Positions 62,280 to 64,000 of a DNA stretch of 64,000 nucleotides are shown here, piece by piece. The notes under the pieces are model-generated. The model did no database searches and was not told the DNA's origin. It was given only the letters and a program-made list of their open reading frames with translations. The translations under genes were made by a program, and so were the position numbers. The stretch's first letter is position 1; each line of letters starts with the position of its first letter. Source of the DNA: DASZIT01 sp036489495 (GTDB lineage: Bacteria > Actinomycetota > Acidimicrobiia > Acidimicrobiales > RAAP-2); NCBI GenBank assembly GCA_036489495.1, contig DASXFR010000015.1:3370-67369 (forward strand), written 5' to 3'.

Positions 62280-64000
62280 TCATGTGATGCCGAACCATTT
62301 GGCGATCATTTTCGCGACCGAATCCTCCACTCGTCGGCGGTCTGCTTTGAGGTTCCACCCGGCAAGTACACCCGTTAGCCCATAGAGGCCTCCCGGTACG
62401 ACAATCAACACGATTGGCAACCAGGGGACGTGTCCACCGACAGCCTGAATCGTCGTTAGTGCAGCACCAACGATACAGCAGGACGCCAGTACTATAACGA
62501 CCGTCCAGGCTACGTACTTGGCAATCGAGCGTGACCTTTGGCGTACATTTCCAAGAGTCGCTTCCACGTTCTGAACTTTCGCCTGGGCGTCCTGCAACTC
62601 AATCGCAGCTTGCGCCTGATGGGCCAGCTTCACTCGCTCCACAATCTCGGAAGTTGTGGAAGCATCGAAGGTGTCCTCCATCTCCTGTTCTGCAAGGAGG
62701 TTCTCGGTCAGCCCATTTGCTACTACGGCAGTCACTTCGTCAGACGATAGGTCTCCTGATTCCTGCAAACGCTTCATATTGCCGAGAAACGCATCCCAGG
62801 TCCTGCGGGACGGTCGGAGGGCGGCAACACACAGTGCCACGAGCTCCTGAAGTTTCAATTTGGTTGCTGATGCCGGACGCTTAAGCCAGGCAAGATTGGA
62901 CAACAGAAGGTAATGGATGATTGGAGGTATCGAACCGGGGCTCTCCGCCTCGTACCATTCCTGCACGGTCTTGAAAGTCATCCAGTTATCTGTGACGAAG
63001 ACAGCTGCGGCCGTATCTAGACTGTCGGACACTCGGCCTTTTCTGAGTGTTAGTACGGCAGCAACGCTGTTGACGTCATGAACAACCCTTGGTTCTGACT
63101 TGACTCCCCCGGCACCGGCCAGCCTTTCGCTGAGATCGTCCTCATTCAAAGTGAATTGAACTTTGTGCACCGGAAGCTCACGAATGTTGAATCCGAGGTC
63201 TCTAAGAGTGCGGTTTATTGTGGAGCTGATGGTTCGGATGTCACTCGGGGAGTACTGATTGGCCAAAAAGTACCGAGTCAATTCGGTTTTCCGAAGATTT
63301 TCTCTTCCCTGAGACGACCCCAAACCGTTTTCGTACACGACCAAGATTCCTTTGATCTCGTCGATCGTACGCTCGAAGACTTCAACGGTCGCTCCGGTAT
63401 CCTGAAGGAGGCTCATCATCTCGACCGTAGCCAGCTTCGCTGCATCTCCTTTATACCCAAGGGCCGCCAGAACTAGGCCACTGTCAAAGAAGACTCTCAG
63501 ATGTCTAAATTTACGATCGGCGGTGGAGATGTCTTTGAGCAACAGAGCATTCTGAAGAACGAACCCTTCGAGCATCTCTTGAATTGCGTCGGCTTCTACT
63601 CCACCCTCTGATACCGCCTTTTCGATGAAATCGGCCGTAATGAGAAGGGAGCGATCCGGCTGATCCCGAGTCATCTCAACGGGACCATGTTCCATTTGCG
63701 GCGGCACGTCGATGGCACTGGCCATACTGACGTGGTATTTGTCCAGGAAGGACAAAATCATTGCTAGTGCTTCTTCCGTATTCTCTATTGGGAAGCCTTT
63801 GCCCGCTGCGTGTTCGCACAAAGCAGATGCGAGCCGACGTTGTCGTTCTTCGACCTTGGCTCTCTCGTTGGATAGATCAGAGACTTCAGGATGATCTGGT
63901 TTGACCAAATAGATTCCCCCCTGGCGCTCCAGGAATTTCTGGTTTACAGCACGCTGCATCAAGGATTGGAGGGTATTTATAGGAAGAGTTAATTGGTGTC
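62280..64000 (-). CDS. PIN-like membrane-anchored protein, 5' end beyond window
   Basis: At least 560 residues; the frame stays open to the window edge, so the N-terminus is missing. Beginning has a winged-helix-like 'NQKFLERQGGIYLVKPDHP'. A PIN-like nuclease core is suggested by 'LRVFFDSGLVLAALG' (Asp160), 'VEVFERTIDEIK' (Glu198, Asp201, Glu202) and 'LDTAAAVFVTDNWMTFK' (Asp316, Asp325). The C-terminus has a coiled-coil stretch (about 440-480) and two membrane helices ('WTVVIVLASCCIVGAALTT', 'PWLPIVLIVVPGGLYGLTG'). Base composition is clearly AT-richer than the rest. No family recognised with certainty; a cell-suicide or antiphage role is inference. Confidence 0.6.
   Translation of the reverse strand, partial: HQLTLPINTLQSLMQRAVNQKFLERQGGIYLVKPDHPEVSDLSNERAKVEERQRRLASALCEHAAGKGFPIENTEEALAMILSFLDKYHVSMASAIDVPPQMEHGPVEMTRDQPDRSLLITADFIEKAVSEGGVEADAIQEMLEGFVLQNALLLKDISTADRKFRHLRVFFDSGLVLAALGYKGDAAKLATVEMMSLLQDTGATVEVFERTIDEIKGILVVYENGLGSSQGRENLRKTELTRYFLANQYSPSDIRTISSTINRTLRDLGFNIRELPVHKVQFTLNEDDLSERLAGAGGVKSEPRVVHDVNSVAAVLTLRKGRVSDSLDTAAAVFVTDNWMTFKTVQEWYEAESPGSIPPIIHYLLLSNLAWLKRPASATKLKLQELVALCVAALRPSRRTWDAFLGNMKRLQESGDLSSDEVTAVVANGLTENLLAEQEMEDTFDASTTSEIVERVKLAHQAQAAIELQDAQAKVQNVEATLGNVRQRSRSIAKYVAWTVVIVLASCCIVGAALTTIQAVGGHVPWLPIVLIVVPGGLYGLTGVLAGWNLKADRRRVEDSVAKMIAKWFGIT

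Overview
The window is one contiguous, mostly GC-rich (roughly 65-70% by eye) actinobacterial chromosome segment. Support comes from the MurT/GatD pair, a complete yrbE/mce lipid-import operon, two LLM-class (F420-type) oxidoreductases, DUF2505 and DUF4395 proteins, many TetR regulators, and common GTG starts with 4-base overlaps. I see no rRNA, CRISPR array or insertion sequence. The gene mix suggests an uncultured Acidimicrobiia-like or other non-model actinobacterium, but the sequence alone does not fix the genus.

Layout. 1-1,900: DUF302 and DUF2505 genes and a truncated, frameshifted methyltransferase remnant. 1,850-5,800: a visibly lower-GC block with TetR, a 795-residue MpaB(DUF2236)-cytochrome P450 fusion and YceI, followed by tRNA-Val(CAC). 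5,800-9,200: amidase, double-VOC protein and a charge-segregated membrane protein. 9,200-16,300: TetR with a palindromic operator, divergent from an operon for fatty acyl-CoA reductase-HAD, zinc alcohol dehydrogenase, LarA-like DUF2088 protein and PlsC acyltransferase. 16,300-19,900: HAD-PlsC fusion, MurT and GatD as one operon. 20,100-29,900: LysR, GNAT, YqgE, enoyl-CoA hydratase, MFS, LLM/nitroreductase genes, and nhaA with peroxiredoxin. 29,900-36,500: a five-gene catabolic-looking operon, an HDAC-like deacetylase, a second MpaB protein and a TetR.

36,500-47,700: a TetR-yrbEA-yrbEB-mceABCDEF-Mas operon on the minus strand, divergent from a third MpaB protein across a perfect palindrome. 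47,800-52,700: LysM/transglycosylase protein, DHFR-like reductase, and a DeoR-MFS-HAD operon with an operator array. 52,600-56,900: a five-gene envelope operon with two tandem paralogous exported proteins, an internally duplicated membrane protein and DUF4395, behind a good promoter. 57,000-61,960: AIM24 protein, methyltransferase, class A beta-lactamase-like hydrolase, aldo/keto reductase, and a VOC gene interrupted by an amber codon.

From 62,028 to the right edge the composition changes sharply. A 3' fragment of a tRNA, a pair of 17-bp direct repeats resembling integrase arm sites, and an AT-richer gene for a PIN-like, membrane-anchored protein running off the window together look like the left end of an integrative element. 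The most interesting items are this element edge and its cargo, the MpaB-P450 fusion, the five-gene envelope operon, and the acyl reductase/LarA-like/PlsC cluster. The recurring theme is lipid and isoprenoid chemistry: import (Mce), oxidation (MpaB, P450), reduction (FAR) and acylation (PlsC).
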